Shown: positions 19,500 through 28,722 of the stretch, one piece after another
Position numbering within the stretch: the first letter of the stretch is position 1
Layout of the letters: every line of letters begins with the position of its first letter
Assembly (NCBI GenBank): GCA_949291125.1
Contig: CASEUJ010000040.1
Location: 1-64,000 of the forward strand
Source of the DNA: an uncultured Ruminococcus sp.
GTDB lineage: Bacteria; Bacillota; Clostridia; Oscillospirales; Ruminococcaceae
Length of the DNA stretch: 64,000 bases
Direction of reading: 5' to 3'
The notes under the pieces: generated by a model
What the model was told of the DNA's origin: nothing
Database searches by the model: none
The model's input: the letters and a program-made list of their open reading frames with translations, nothing else
Program-made: the position numbers and the translations under genes

Positions 19500-19582
19500 A
19501 CACCTCGCTTTTCGAAAATATCAGACAACGCCGCATCAAAAACTTCTGATGCCGAGGATGATTGCAGTGATGCCATAAAGAA

Positions 19583-19610
19583 AGCCACAGCATAGCATCA
19601 GACTATGGCT
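19583..19610 (-). terminator. Weak terminator-like hairpin after the Lrp gene
   Basis: On the minus strand AGCCATAG can pair imperfectly with CTATGCTGTGGCT, followed by TTCTTT. It lies about 50 bases after the Lrp-type gene and before addB. The stem is interrupted, so confidence is low. Confidence 0.35.
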
Positions 19611-19660
19611 GCGGCGCAAATGATGAAATTCAGATCGATGTATTCCATCCTTATTTTTAC

Positions 19661-20107
19661 TCAAGAAACTGTTGGTTCAACAATGATTTCACGGTGCGGA
19701 ACCGGCGTAGAAAATACGATCTGCGTTGACGTGTTGCCAAACCGCTGGATCTTTCCGATAAATGTATCCAGCTCTTGTGTAGAGGGAAACGCAACTTTAA
19801 TCAGCATAGAATAGACACCTGTTACACAATTGCATTCCAATACATTCTGACAACTGCTGATAAACGGGTAAAACTCCGACTTTTTATCCGCCGCCAACTC
19901 AAGATTGATAAATGCTGTAATATGATATCCCAGCTTCTGCCTGTCAATAATGGTATTATACCCCAAAATAATCCCCTGCTTTTCCAGCTTGTCGATTCGC
20001 GATGAAACTGCTGGTGCAGATAAAAAAACCTTCGATGCCAAAAGCTTCAGCGGCGCTCTGGCATTCTCTTGAAGCAATGTAATTAGCATAGCATCAATTT
20101 TATCCAT
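19661..20107 (-). CDS. Lrp/AsnC-family transcriptional regulator
   Basis: A 148-residue protein. An N-terminal helix-turn-helix starts at MDKIDAMLITLLQENAR and includes SAPAVSSRIDKLEKQGII. It is followed by the RAM/ASNC ligand-binding domain (ITAFINLEL, then NVLECNCVTGVYSMLIKV). Such regulators sense amino acids and form dimers and octamers. The start at 20107 is chosen because the family begins with this residue and AAAGGA lies twelve bases upstream; the frame could extend to 20176 without a site. It stands alone with its own promoter. The target is unknown. Confidence 0.9.
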   Translation of the reverse strand: MDKIDAMLITLLQENARAPLKLLASKVFLSAPAVSSRIDKLEKQGIILGYNTIIDRQKLGYHITAFINLELAADKKSEFYPFISSCQNVLECNCVTGVYSMLIKVAFPSTQELDTFIGKIQRFGNTSTQIVFSTPVPHREIIVEPTVS

Positions 20108-20198
20108 ATCTGTATCGCATCCTTTCATGTATGATAACACATTTGCATCATTATGCATAACCAATTTTGAGATCACACAAAGAAATTCTCTCTATGTT

Positions 20199-20204
20199 AG
20201 TATA
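20199..20204 (-). promoter_or_regulatory. Extended -10 element for the Lrp gene
   Basis: Minus-strand TGCTATACT gives an extended -10 (TATACT at 20199-20204). No good -35 is seen. The location about 90 bases before the regulator start is suitable. Confidence 0.45.
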
Positions 20205-20265
20205 GCAAATAAATATGTCCAATTGTTTTTGAAAATATAAATTTTTCCATCGAAACTTTATTTTA

Positions 20266-20718
20266 TTATTTTTTCACGTTTGCAATGCTATTTTTTGTTT
20301 GCTCGATCTCTTGCAGAGCACCCTGAAAATAATTTTGTGCATCTGTGAGCAAATGATTCACATATCGTTCGGCAGCTTCTTTGACATCATTTGAGCCGTT
20401 CTGTGCTTTTGTCAGCATGTCGAGCGCCCGGCGCTTGGCTTCTTTCAACACCTCTTCTTCTGAGATCATGCGCTTTGCACGCGCCTCTGCCTCTTGAATG
20501 ATATTTTCTGCCTTAACGCGGGCTTCATTGATGATGCGATCGCAGTCGGCATCGATCAGCTTTGCACGTTTGATCTCCGCTGGGACATTCAGCTGCGCCT
20601 CATTGAGCAGTTCACGCATACGATCTGCATCGATTACTGCCCTATGTGCTGCAAAAGGGATCGGACGCGAGTGATCAAGCAGGTCATCCATTTCATCGAG
20701 CAATTCTTCTATATTCAT
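20266..20718 (-). CDS. Coiled-coil protein of unknown function
   Basis: A 150-residue, strongly charged, mostly helical protein. The opening MNIEELLDEMDDLLDHSRP is acidic. Residues about 55-140 form alanine- and glutamate-rich heptads, such as NIIQEAEARAKRMISEEEV, resembling the stalk subunits of ATPases and DivIVA-like proteins. There is no signal peptide or membrane segment. It overlaps the coaD stop by four bases (ATGA) and has AAGGAG upstream, so it is translated with coaD. Proteins of this shape are often annotated 'ATPase', which the sequence does not support. Confidence 0.75.
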   Translation of the reverse strand: MNIEELLDEMDDLLDHSRPIPFAAHRAVIDADRMRELLNEAQLNVPAEIKRAKLIDADCDRIINEARVKAENIIQEAEARAKRMISEEEVLKEAKRRALDMLTKAQNGSNDVKEAAERYVNHLLTDAQNYFQGALQEIEQTKNSIANVKK

Positions 20719-21212
20719 GATAGCTTCTCCTTCATCAATCTTTTTTCAACAACGCTTAAAATTTCCGGTGGGATTGAATGGCTGATATCACCGCCGAACG
20801 CTGCAATTTGTTTCACCACACTCGAACTCAGGTACATATTCTCCGCTGTAGTCGTTAAAAACACAGTTTCTGCACCAGAGTAAAGCTCTCGGTTAGCAAG
20901 CGCCATCTGAAATTCATATTCAAAATCACTGACTGCGCGTAATCCCTTGACAATGGCGATCGCACCGACACTGCGCACATAATTAGCAAGGAGTCCGTCG
21001 TAAACATCCACCACAACATTTGGCAGACTCTCTGTCACACGCAGGATCAGATCCTTGCGTTCCTGCGGTGTAAAACACTCATTTGTTTTCATCATATTTT
21101 TTGAAACCAGAACGATCACCCGATCAAATAAATTGGATGCACGTGTAATAATATCAAGATGCCCTTTTGTCACCGGGTCAAAGCTTCCCGGGCAAACAGC
21201 AATACGTTCCAA
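20715..21212 (-). CDS. coaD: Phosphopantetheine adenylyltransferase
   Basis: A 165-residue enzyme of coenzyme A synthesis, joining 4'-phosphopantetheine and ATP to dephospho-CoA. CPGSFDPVTKGHLDII holds the nucleotidyltransferase TxGH motif. GLRAVSDFEYEFQMALANREL is the family substrate-binding stretch, and YLSSSVVKQIA corresponds to the ISSTxVR motif. The best start is TTG at 21212, giving the usual MERIAVCPGSF beginning with GATGAGG six bases upstream. An ATG at 21224 sits on top of that ribosome site and overlaps rsmD. Two bases separate the TTG from the rsmD stop. Confidence 0.93.
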   Translation of the reverse strand: MERIAVCPGSFDPVTKGHLDIITRASNLFDRVIVLVSKNMMKTNECFTPQERKDLILRVTESLPNVVVDVYDGLLANYVRSVGAIAIVKGLRAVSDFEYEFQMALANRELYSGAETVFLTTTAENMYLSSSVVKQIAAFGGDISHSIPPEILSVVEKRLMKEKLS

Positions 21213-21213
21213 A

Positions 21214-21762
21214 TTATGCCTCATCCTTTCTGCATACATATGTTGATATTGTGATCGCGCCATACTTACGCTGTTTTTGCAAAGACAACGATACGATCTC
21301 TTTTGGCATATTTAATCCTGTTTCATGCTCGCATATGACAATGCCATTTTCACACATATGTGAAGCCAGAAGCGGCAAAATATGTTCTAATATTCCCTTT
21401 CGATAAGGTGGATCAAGAATTGCAATATCAAACATCAGTGCTGTCGACTGTAAAAATGCAGATGCTTCAGTCAGATGCAACTGTGCCTGCGGCAGAAAAC
21501 CAAGCGCTGTCAGATTTTCCCGTGTTACTGAAAGTGCACGCGACGCACGGTCAACAAACGTCACCTGTGATGCACCGCGGCTGAGCGCTTCGATCCCCAT
21601 TTGTCCGCTTCCGGAAAACAAATCGAGCACATTTGCATTTGGTACATCAAATTGAATCGAAGAAAAAACAGCTTCCTTGACTTTGTCTGTAGTTGGACGG
21701 ACATCCATCCCTTCCAATGTCTTCAGCTTTCTGCCTCTTGCGCTTCCAGCAATGACACGCAT
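21214..21762 (-). CDS. rsmD: 16S rRNA guanine-N2 methyltransferase RsmD
   Basis: A 182-residue SAM-dependent methyltransferase of normal length that modifies G966 in 16S rRNA. MRVIAGSARGRKL is the family start, RPTTDKVKEAVF follows, VLDLFSGSGQMGIEALSRGA binds SAM, and ILDPPY is the catalytic motif. AAGGAG lies ten bases before ATG 21762; the longer frame to 21849 would run into a large inverted repeat. The rsmD-coaD pairing is common in Firmicutes. Confidence 0.94.
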   Translation of the reverse strand: MRVIAGSARGRKLKTLEGMDVRPTTDKVKEAVFSSIQFDVPNANVLDLFSGSGQMGIEALSRGASQVTFVDRASRALSVTRENLTALGFLPQAQLHLTEASAFLQSTALMFDIAILDPPYRKGILEHILPLLASHMCENGIVICEHETGLNMPKEIVSLSLQKQRKYGAITISTYVCRKDEA

Positions 21763-21799
21763 AAATGCCAACTCCTTACGAATAATTCCCCGGAAAATG

Positions 21800-21870
21800 A
21801 GGTATATCTGAAAACTCAATATGCCCAGCTGTTGTACCATCTGGTACACATGGAGTTTTCAGATAGACCT
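21800..21870. repeat. Large imperfect inverted repeat between uvrC and rsmD
   Basis: Arms at 21800-21817 and 21853-21870 are complementary over 18 bases with one mismatch. The loop holds a second hairpin, GTACCA/TGGTAC (21834-21839 with 21842-21847). There is no T-run, so it is not a standard terminator. It may be an mRNA processing or stability element, or a protein-binding site. Confidence 0.7.
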
Positions 21871-21873
21871 CTG

Positions 21874-23718
21874 TCAGGTCTGATCTGTCTGGCTCGTCAT
21901 CTCCTGAATGTGTGCAAAAAGTGCCTGCGCCGTTTCAAGCGACACGCCGGCAACTTTTGCAAGTTCATCCGGAGATGCCAAGCTCATTTTATTTAAAGTT
22001 TTATAGTGCAGCAACAGCTTCTGTGCTTTTTTTTCGCCAATACCACGTACTTCAGTCAATGACAAATGATATGATGATTTTGCATGCAAAGAGTGCATAT
22101 ACGCCACGGAAAAGCGGTGCACCTCATCCTGAATCCGTGTCAGCAGATGAAATGCCGCACTATTAGCCGATAGAGAAATTTCGCCGCCGGAGCTTGAAAT
22201 CGCACGTGTCCGGTGTTTCTGATCCTTTACCATTCCAAAGACCGGGATCTCCAACCCAAATTCCTTGACAATGGGACGAATGGCATTCACATGCCCCTGT
22301 CCACCGTCCAGCAGGATTAGATCCGGCAATCGGGAAAATCCATCTTCATCCTGTGCCAGATAATGCTTTAGCCGCCGTGTCAGCGCTTCCTGCATACAAG
22401 CATAGTCATCCTGCGTAGTATGTTCTTTCATGCGAAACCGCTTATACGCTTTTTTGAGTGGTCTACCGTTTTCAAAGACAACCATGCCACAAACCATCGA
22501 CGTTGAAGACAAGTTTGAAATATCATATGCCTCTAGATAAGCCGGCGGCGCAGACAATCCCAGTGCTTTTCCCAGTTCTTCGAGCGCCTGCACTTCTTTA
22601 CCGGTTCTACCAAACCGCAGGGCAAGCTCTTCATTCGCATTATTGCGTGAAAGCTGAAGATACCGCATCATTGTGCCACGCTGAGGCACTAAGATATGAA
22701 TCTTTGTCCCGGCAAATTCCGAAAACAATTTCTCATAGATCTCCTGATTCGGCAGTGCTAATTCCAGCACGATCTGTTTTGGAATGCCGGATCGGCGATG
22801 CTCATAATACTGCGTCAGGAAGGAATCCATCAATTCCTGCTGCGATACGCTTTCATGAAAGAAAAATGTTTCCTTATCAAAGAGTTGGCTATTCCGATAA
22901 CAGAGCACAGAGATGCACTGCGTACCGCCATGTTCTGCCATAGCGATGACATCAGCTTCTTTGAGAGAAGCGTCTAAGATCTTTTGCGTTTCCCCTGCTT
23001 TGGAAACTGCCTGGATTCGGTCGCGCAGCATAGCCGCCCGTTCAAAGTCCAGCTGCTGTGCAGCTTTTTCCATTTCGTCCTGCATACGCTTGACTGAATC
23101 AACGCTTCCGACGCGGATATAATCTTTTGCCTGGCGGATAATCTCAGCATATTCCTCTCGGGAGATCTTGCCGCGGCAAACACCCATACACTGCTTGATA
23201 TAGTAATTCAGACACGGTCTGGTCTTTTGAAATTCCTGCGGAAAACGCTTGTGACAGGTTGGCAGTCGAAATACCCGATTGACCTCGCGTGCGGTTTCTC
23301 TGGTGACAAATCCACTCATATAAGGTCCCAAGTAGTCACCCGGCTTTTTCTTGTTCTTTTCTGCCGTCAGTCGAGGATAAGGCTCATCAGAGAAGCAGAG
23401 ATAGCTATAGCCCTTATCATCTTTTAACAGAATGTTATACTTCGGCTGATGCTGTTTGATCAGACTGCACTCCAACACCAAAGCCTCATACTCCGAATCG
23501 GTCACAATGAAATCATAATCATAGACATGCTCCACCATGCTTGCAACTTTCGGAGTATGATCCGCCGATTCACGGAAATAACTGGTTACACGATTTTTTA
23601 AATTTTTAGCTTTTCCAATGTAGATGATCTCATGCGTCTGATCTTTCATCAGATAAACACCCGGCGACGCCGTCAGCTTTGCCGTTTTTTCTCTCAACTC
23701 GGGCAAACGAGGATTCAT
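21874..23718 (-). CDS. uvrC: Excinuclease ABC subunit C
   Basis: A 614-residue nuclease that cuts both sides of lesions marked by UvrAB. The N-terminal GIY-YIG nuclease shows GVYLMKD and IIYIGKAKNLKNRV. A UVR domain lies near residue 205 (QLDFERAAMLRDRI). The RNase H-like nuclease has YDISNLSSTSMV and DLILLDGGQGHVNA, and a C-terminal helix-hairpin-helix tail has VRGIGEKKAQKLL. The start at 23718 has AAAGGAG six bases upstream; a longer frame to 23745 is unsupported. It follows purD by 36 bases and is probably read through from the purine genes. Confidence 0.95.
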   Translation of the reverse strand: MNPRLPELREKTAKLTASPGVYLMKDQTHEIIYIGKAKNLKNRVTSYFRESADHTPKVASMVEHVYDYDFIVTDSEYEALVLECSLIKQHQPKYNILLKDDKGYSYLCFSDEPYPRLTAEKNKKKPGDYLGPYMSGFVTRETAREVNRVFRLPTCHKRFPQEFQKTRPCLNYYIKQCMGVCRGKISREEYAEIIRQAKDYIRVGSVDSVKRMQDEMEKAAQQLDFERAAMLRDRIQAVSKAGETQKILDASLKEADVIAMAEHGGTQCISVLCYRNSQLFDKETFFFHESVSQQELMDSFLTQYYEHRRSGIPKQIVLELALPNQEIYEKLFSEFAGTKIHILVPQRGTMMRYLQLSRNNANEELALRFGRTGKEVQALEELGKALGLSAPPAYLEAYDISNLSSTSMVCGMVVFENGRPLKKAYKRFRMKEHTTQDDYACMQEALTRRLKHYLAQDEDGFSRLPDLILLDGGQGHVNAIRPIVKEFGLEIPVFGMVKDQKHRTRAISSSGGEISLSANSAAFHLLTRIQDEVHRFSVAYMHSLHAKSSYHLSLTEVRGIGEKKAQKLLLHYKTLNKMSLASPDELAKVAGVSLETAQALFAHIQEMTSQTDQT

Positions 23719-23754
23719 CTTTTCTCCTTTTCGATCATTTGTCAATGATGAGAT

Positions 23755-25035
23755 TCAGGACAACGCCTTAAGTGCGCGCTGTCCAATATCGTTGCGATAA
23801 TGGGCATTTTCAAACGTAATCTGTTTTACGCCTTGATATGCAGATGCAACTGCGTCCGCAAGGGTATCTCCGATTGCTGTAATGCCAAGTACACGACCGC
23901 CGGCAGTGTAGATGTGATTTCCATCAAGTTTTGTTCCTGCATGATATACCAGACAGCCCGGTACTTGTCCATTTTCATCCAGTCCAGAAATCGGCAATCC
24001 TGTTGCATATTTCTTCGGATAGCCGCCGCTTGCCATAACAACACACGCCGCACAGCCATCCTTCCACTGGATGTCCAGCTGATCTAACGTTTCACTTTCA
24101 ATTGCTTGTATAATATCGACTAAGTCTGTATCCAACAGCGGCAATACGACCTGCGTTTCGGGATCACCAAAACGGCAGTTGTATTCAATCACCTTCGGCC
24201 CCTTTTGCGTCAACATCAAACCAAAGTACAGACACCCCTGAAATGGTCTACCCTCGGTCTGCATGGCACGGATCGTCGGCAGAAAGATCGTATCCATACA
24301 GGTCTGTGCAATTTCTGGCGTGTAGTACGGATTCGGCGCAACGGTTCCCATACCGCCGGTGTTGGGACCTTCGTCGCCATCGTATGCACGCTTATGATCC
24401 ATAGAGGATACCATAGGCTTTACCGTCTTGCCATCCGTAAAGCACAATACGGATACTTCCGGACCGGTCAAAAATTCTTCAATGACAATACGCGAACCGC
24501 TGTCACCGAAGATGCGGTCTTTCATAATCGAAGAGATCGCCGCGAAAGCCTCTTCCTCATTCTGCGCAATCACAACACCCTTGCCAAGCGCTAAACCATC
24601 CGCCTTGATGACCGTCGGATAGTTGTTTGCCGTTTTGAGATAGCTTTCTGCTTCCTTCGGATCGCCAAACACATGATAGTCTGCCGTTGGGATATGATAC
24701 TTCTGCATCAGTTCTTTGGAAAAGACCTTACTTCCCTCTAAGATCGCCGCATTCTTCTTCGGACCGAATGTGCGCAGACCTGCCGCCTGGAGTGCATCCA
24801 CCATGCCCATTACCAATGGATCATCCGGCGCAACAAATACCATATCGACTGCAAGATCTTTGGCAAGAGCCACAATGCCATCAATATCTGTTGCCTTTAC
24901 CGAGTGGCACTGTGCATATTTGGAGATGCCGCCATTCCCCGGTGCACAGTGCAACTGTGTTACCTTAGGGCTTTCGGCAAGCTTCATAACAATGGCGTGC
25001 TCTCTGCCGCCGCCGCCAACTACTAAAATTTTCAT
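23755..25035 (-). CDS. purD: Phosphoribosylamine-glycine ligase (GAR synthetase)
   Basis: A 426-residue ATP-grasp ligase for the second purine step. MKILVVGGGGREHAIV is the typical N-terminus, FVAPDDPLVMGMVDALQ the amine-binding region, and GPNTGGMGTVAPNPYY a strong family motif. YNCRFGDPETQVVLP holds the metal ligands. Start 25035 has GGAGGG seven bases upstream. It is the last purine gene in the run, downstream of the AICAR transformylase. Confidence 0.95.
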   Translation of the reverse strand: MKILVVGGGGREHAIVMKLAESPKVTQLHCAPGNGGISKYAQCHSVKATDIDGIVALAKDLAVDMVFVAPDDPLVMGMVDALQAAGLRTFGPKKNAAILEGSKVFSKELMQKYHIPTADYHVFGDPKEAESYLKTANNYPTVIKADGLALGKGVVIAQNEEEAFAAISSIMKDRIFGDSGSRIVIEEFLTGPEVSVLCFTDGKTVKPMVSSMDHKRAYDGDEGPNTGGMGTVAPNPYYTPEIAQTCMDTIFLPTIRAMQTEGRPFQGCLYFGLMLTQKGPKVIEYNCRFGDPETQVVLPLLDTDLVDIIQAIESETLDQLDIQWKDGCAACVVMASGGYPKKYATGLPISGLDENGQVPGCLVYHAGTKLDGNHIYTAGGRVLGITAIGDTLADAVASAYQGVKQITFENAHYRNDIGQRALKALS

Positions 25036-25053
25036 GTTCCTGCCCTCCACAGA

Positions 25054-26235
25054 TTAGTGATGGAACAGACGAATGCCTGTAAACGCCATTGCGATTTGAT
25101 ACTTGTTGCAGGTTTCGATGACATGATCATCGCGGATCGATCCGCCCGGCTCTGCAATATACGAAACACCGCTCTTATGGGCACGCTCAATATTATCACC
25201 GAACGGGAAGAATGCATCAGAGCCCAAGCACACGTCGGTATTCTGGGAAAGCCATGCTTTTTGCTCCTCCTTGGTGAATATCTCAGGCTTTACCTTGAAG
25301 GTCTGTTCCCAGACACCGTCTGCCAAGACATCCATATATTCATCTGAAATATAAACGTCAATGGCATTGTCCCGATCCGGTCTGCGGATATTGTCCACAA
25401 ATTGTAGACCCATTACCTTTGGATGCTGCCGCAGCCACCAGATATCCGCCTTATTGCCGGCAAGACGCGTACAGTGGATTCTCGATTGCTGACCGGCACC
25501 AATACCGATCGCCTGACCATCCTTGACATAGCAAACAGAATTGGACTGGGTATATTTCAGCGTAATCAGAGAGATCAACAAATCCCGCTTGTAATTGTCC
25601 GGGATCACATTGTTTTCGGTCACAACATTGGACAACATATCCATATCAATTTTCAAAAAATTGTGCCCTTGTTCAAAGGTCACGCCAAATACTTCTTTGC
25701 GTTCGATCTCTGCCGGACGGTATGTCGGATCGATCTGGATGATATTATACGTGCCCTTACGCTTAGATTTTAAGATCTCAAGTGCCTCCGGCTCATAGCC
25801 TGGGGCAATGATACCATCAGAAACCTCACGCTGGATCATCTTTGCAGTCGACACATCACAGACATCCGATAGTGCAATAAAATCACCATAAGAAGACATA
25901 CGGTCTGCACCTCTTGCGCGGGCATACGCACAAGCCAGCGGAGAAAGTTCGCCCAGATCATCGACAAAATAGATCTTCTTCAATGTATCCGAAAGCGGTG
26001 TGCCCACTGCAGCACCGGCAGGTGAAACATGCTTGAACGAAGTCGCTGCACACAACCCAGTAGCTACTTTGAGCTCTGATACAAGCTGCCAACCATTGAA
26101 AGCATCTAGGAGATTGATATAGCCCGGTTTGCCGTTCAGGACAGTAATCGGCAGTTCTCCACCATTTGCCATATAGATCCGGGACGGTTTCTGGTTTGGA
26201 TTACAGCCATATTTTAATTGCATTTCATTGGACAT
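25054..26235 (-). CDS. Stand-alone AICAR transformylase
   Basis: A 393-residue protein corresponding only to the AICARFT half of PurH. It transfers a formyl group from 10-formyl-THF to AICAR. LKYGCNPNQKPSRI, the SFKHVSPAGAA motif with its Lys-His pair, QSNSVCYVKDGQAIGIGAGQQSR and GSDAFFPFGDNI match that domain. The N-terminal IMP cyclohydrolase (MGS-like) half of bifunctional PurH is absent. The next gene upstream encodes a different cyclohydrolase family and fills the gap. GAGGAGG precedes the start, and 12 bases separate the two genes. Some stand-alone versions have been called purV. Confidence 0.9.
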   Translation of the reverse strand: MSNEMQLKYGCNPNQKPSRIYMANGGELPITVLNGKPGYINLLDAFNGWQLVSELKVATGLCAATSFKHVSPAGAAVGTPLSDTLKKIYFVDDLGELSPLACAYARARGADRMSSYGDFIALSDVCDVSTAKMIQREVSDGIIAPGYEPEALEILKSKRKGTYNIIQIDPTYRPAEIERKEVFGVTFEQGHNFLKIDMDMLSNVVTENNVIPDNYKRDLLISLITLKYTQSNSVCYVKDGQAIGIGAGQQSRIHCTRLAGNKADIWWLRQHPKVMGLQFVDNIRRPDRDNAIDVYISDEYMDVLADGVWEQTFKVKPEIFTKEEQKAWLSQNTDVCLGSDAFFPFGDNIERAHKSGVSYIAEPGGSIRDDHVIETCNKYQIAMAFTGIRLFHH

Positions 26236-26247
26236 GAAAAAGCCTCC

Positions 26248-26961
26248 TCATTGGTTTTTGTTGATGATCCGTGTTTCGGTATGTTTGGTTTGCAGATGAA
26301 TATAGCGCACAAACAGCGAAACCTTGTTATCTTCATTCAGATTTGACCAAAGCATCTGTGTAAATGCGTCAATATCTCCTGAAATCGCCACCTTTTCTGG
26401 TTCTCCTTCAAAGCTGGGCAGCGGGTTGCCATCACCCTGATAGGTGTGAATAAAATGCCCTACACCGGCGATGGGATTGGAATAGGAGAATGTATAACGC
26501 TGGCAGGAAATCGGATCGCCATCTGCACTTTTCAGGATCGACATGGCATAAGAAAATCCGTGATTCGTCTGATCAATTAAACCGGAAATACGCGGCGTAT
26601 AATTCGGCGCATCCGGCTCAAACTCACGGGTGCGCAGAGATTCTTCAAAAGTCTTTCCTGCCTGCATCAACTCATAGACTGTATCGGTCTGATCTCCGTT
26701 TGTCACAATAGTATAGTCACCAAGCACGCGCACCGGTGCATAGATAATTAAGCTGGGATCTACCATTTTCGACGGATCAAACGCTTGGGTTCGGATCCCA
26801 GCACCATCCTCAACGAAGACACGGTTGCGGCTATTTTCACTTCTACCCATGATAAAATACGCAGATACCGCATATTTTCCATCTTCCGACCGACCAAGGA
26901 CAATGCCTCTGCCGGGGTAAGCATTCTGCTGTAGTTTCTGCGCCAATGATCCAATGTTCAT
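26248..26961 (-). CDS. purO: IMP cyclohydrolase, PurO-type
   Basis: A 237-residue protein resembling the IMP_cyclohyd (PurO) family first known from archaea. It closes FAICAR to IMP with an Ntn-hydrolase-like fold. Visible family features are NAYPGRGIVLGRS, YFIMGRSENSRNRVF and the later NPIAGVGHFIHTYQGDG. It is unrelated to the PurH cyclohydrolase domain. It overlaps purN by four bases and lies directly before the stand-alone transformylase, so the two together replace PurH. AGGAGG lies before the start. Confidence 0.85.
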   Translation of the reverse strand: MNIGSLAQKLQQNAYPGRGIVLGRSEDGKYAVSAYFIMGRSENSRNRVFVEDGAGIRTQAFDPSKMVDPSLIIYAPVRVLGDYTIVTNGDQTDTVYELMQAGKTFEESLRTREFEPDAPNYTPRISGLIDQTNHGFSYAMSILKSADGDPISCQRYTFSYSNPIAGVGHFIHTYQGDGNPLPSFEGEPEKVAISGDIDAFTQMLWSNLNEDNKVSLFVRYIHLQTKHTETRIINKNQ

Positions 26962-27611
26962 ATCGTTCCTCCTATATGTGTCGGTTCATTTACAATGCTG
27001 ACTTTTCGCCCCTTGACAACAAGCATATCTTCACAAAACAGACGAACAGCTTCCGGCAGAATCACCCATTCTGCCTCACGCATCACTCGCTTTTGCAGGG
27101 TTTCCGGTGTGTCATTCTGCTGGATCGCAACCGGCTTTTGCAGAATGATCGGACCGTCGTCTGCAATTTCGTTAACGAAATGTACGGTAGCACCAGTATA
27201 TTTCACACCGCGTTCTAATGCACATTCATGAACACGCAGCCCATAAAAACCGGGACCACAAAACGAAGGGATCAAAGACGGATGGACATTGATAATCCGA
27301 TTCTGATAAGCATGGATAATTTGTGCATCCAAAATTGTCATAAACCCAGCCAGCACAATCAGGTCGGCATATTCCTGAAACAACGCTTCAAGAAGCACAC
27401 GAGAATACTGTGCTTTGGATGAATAGTCCTTTGGTGAAATGACGCGCGTTGCAATTCCATGATCTCTTGCACGTATCAGCGCACGGGCATTTGGATTGGA
27501 GGAGATCACGCATGTGATTCTGCCATTCGGAAAATAGCCACTCTCCTGTGCATCGATCAATGCCTGTAAATTCGTTCCGCCCCCGGAAACCAGCACCACG
27601 ATGTTTTTCAT
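26958..27611 (-). CDS. purN: Phosphoribosylglycinamide formyltransferase
   Basis: A 217-residue 10-formyl-THF-dependent GAR transformylase. VVLVSGGGTNLQALIDA is the GAR phosphate loop, VLAGFMTIL is conserved, and the catalytic Asn-His and Asp lie in INVHPSLIPSF and GATVHFVNEIADDGPII. It is slightly longer than the usual 190-210 residues at its C-terminus. It follows purM by 40 bases. Confidence 0.94.
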   Translation of the reverse strand: MKNIVVLVSGGGTNLQALIDAQESGYFPNGRITCVISSNPNARALIRARDHGIATRVISPKDYSSKAQYSRVLLEALFQEYADLIVLAGFMTILDAQIIHAYQNRIINVHPSLIPSFCGPGFYGLRVHECALERGVKYTGATVHFVNEIADDGPIILQKPVAIQQNDTPETLQKRVMREAEWVILPEAVRLFCEDMLVVKGRKVSIVNEPTHIGGTI

Positions 27612-27651
27612 TGCTGTTATCGCCCCTTTCCTGATTCGTAAATATTGATTG

Positions 27652-28686
27652 TTATTTTAGGATCACGCCTTCATCAGATGCCACAAGCTCGCCAAGCACG
27701 TATGCAGTCTCGCCAACTTCCTGCAAGATCCGAATGGTGCGATCGGCATCCTCTGCACCAACACAAAGCACCATGCCGACGCCCATATTAAAGGTGTTAA
27801 ACATATCGTGTTCCGGGATCTTTCCTGTCTTTCTGATCAAATCAAAAATCGGAAGTACCTGTACATCGCTGCGATTGATCTTTGCTGTCATACCCTTTTT
27901 CAGTGCACGCGGAATATTCTCATAAAAACCGCCGCCGGTAATATGAGCAATGGACTTCACTGTCACTTCCTTCAGAACCGCATGTACCGCATTGACGTAA
28001 ATCTTTGTCGGCGTCAGCAGGCATTCGCCGAGGGTGCAACCCAGATCGGGGAAATAACGCGCCAGATTCTGACTATTTACAGTGAACACATTACGGATCA
28101 GTGAATAGCCATTAGAGTGTACACCGCTGGACTGAATTGCGATCAGCACATCGCCTGCCTTCTGGGTATCCATATTCAGGATTTTGCTACGATCGACAAC
28201 ACCCACAGCAAATCCGGCAACATCATATTCATCTTCTGGATAAAAGCCCGGCATCTCTGCCGTTTCACCGCCGACCAATGCACACCCTGCTTGTACACAT
28301 CCTTCCGCAACACCGGAAACAATCGAAGCAACCTTTTCTGGAATATTCTTGCCCAGTGCAATATAATCCAAGAAAAACTGTGGCTTTGCACCGCAGCAGA
28401 TGATATCATTGACACACATCGCCACACAGTCGATTCCGATCGTAGTATGCTTGTCCATCAAGAAGGCAATCTTCAGCTTTGTTCCGACGCCATCCGTACC
28501 GGAAACCAGAACAGGCTGTTCCATGCCTGCAACATCCAATGCGAATAACCCGCCAAAGCCGCCAATATCTGTCAGGACATGTTCCGTCATCGTTCTGGCA
28601 ATGTGAGATTTCATCAGAGCAACTGCCTGATAACCAGCCGTCACATCAACGCCTGCCTTTTTATAGCTTTCCGAATAGCTTTCCAT
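27652..28686 (-). CDS. purM: Phosphoribosylformylglycinamidine cyclo-ligase (AIR synthetase)
   Basis: A 344-residue enzyme of the fifth purine step, closing FGAM to AIR with [44 protein letters not shown] and [11 protein letters not shown] are PurM motifs in the expected order. GGAGG precedes the start. The preceding enzyme PurL (with PurQ and PurS) is not in the window. Confidence 0.95.
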   Translation of the reverse strand: MESYSESYKKAGVDVTAGYQAVALMKSHIARTMTEHVLTDIGGFGGLFALDVAGMEQPVLVSGTDGVGTKLKIAFLMDKHTTIGIDCVAMCVNDIICCGAKPQFFLDYIALGKNIPEKVASIVSGVAEGCVQAGCALVGGETAEMPGFYPEDEYDVAGFAVGVVDRSKILNMDTQKAGDVLIAIQSSGVHSNGYSLIRNVFTVNSQNLARYFPDLGCTLGECLLTPTKIYVNAVHAVLKEVTVKSIAHITGGGFYENIPRALKKGMTAKINRSDVQVLPIFDLIRKTGKIPEHDMFNTFNMGVGMVLCVGAEDADRTIRILQEVGETAYVLGELVASDEGVILK

Positions 28687-28722
28687 GTTATCTTTTCCTC
28701 CGTAATTTCTATGACTTTGCCG

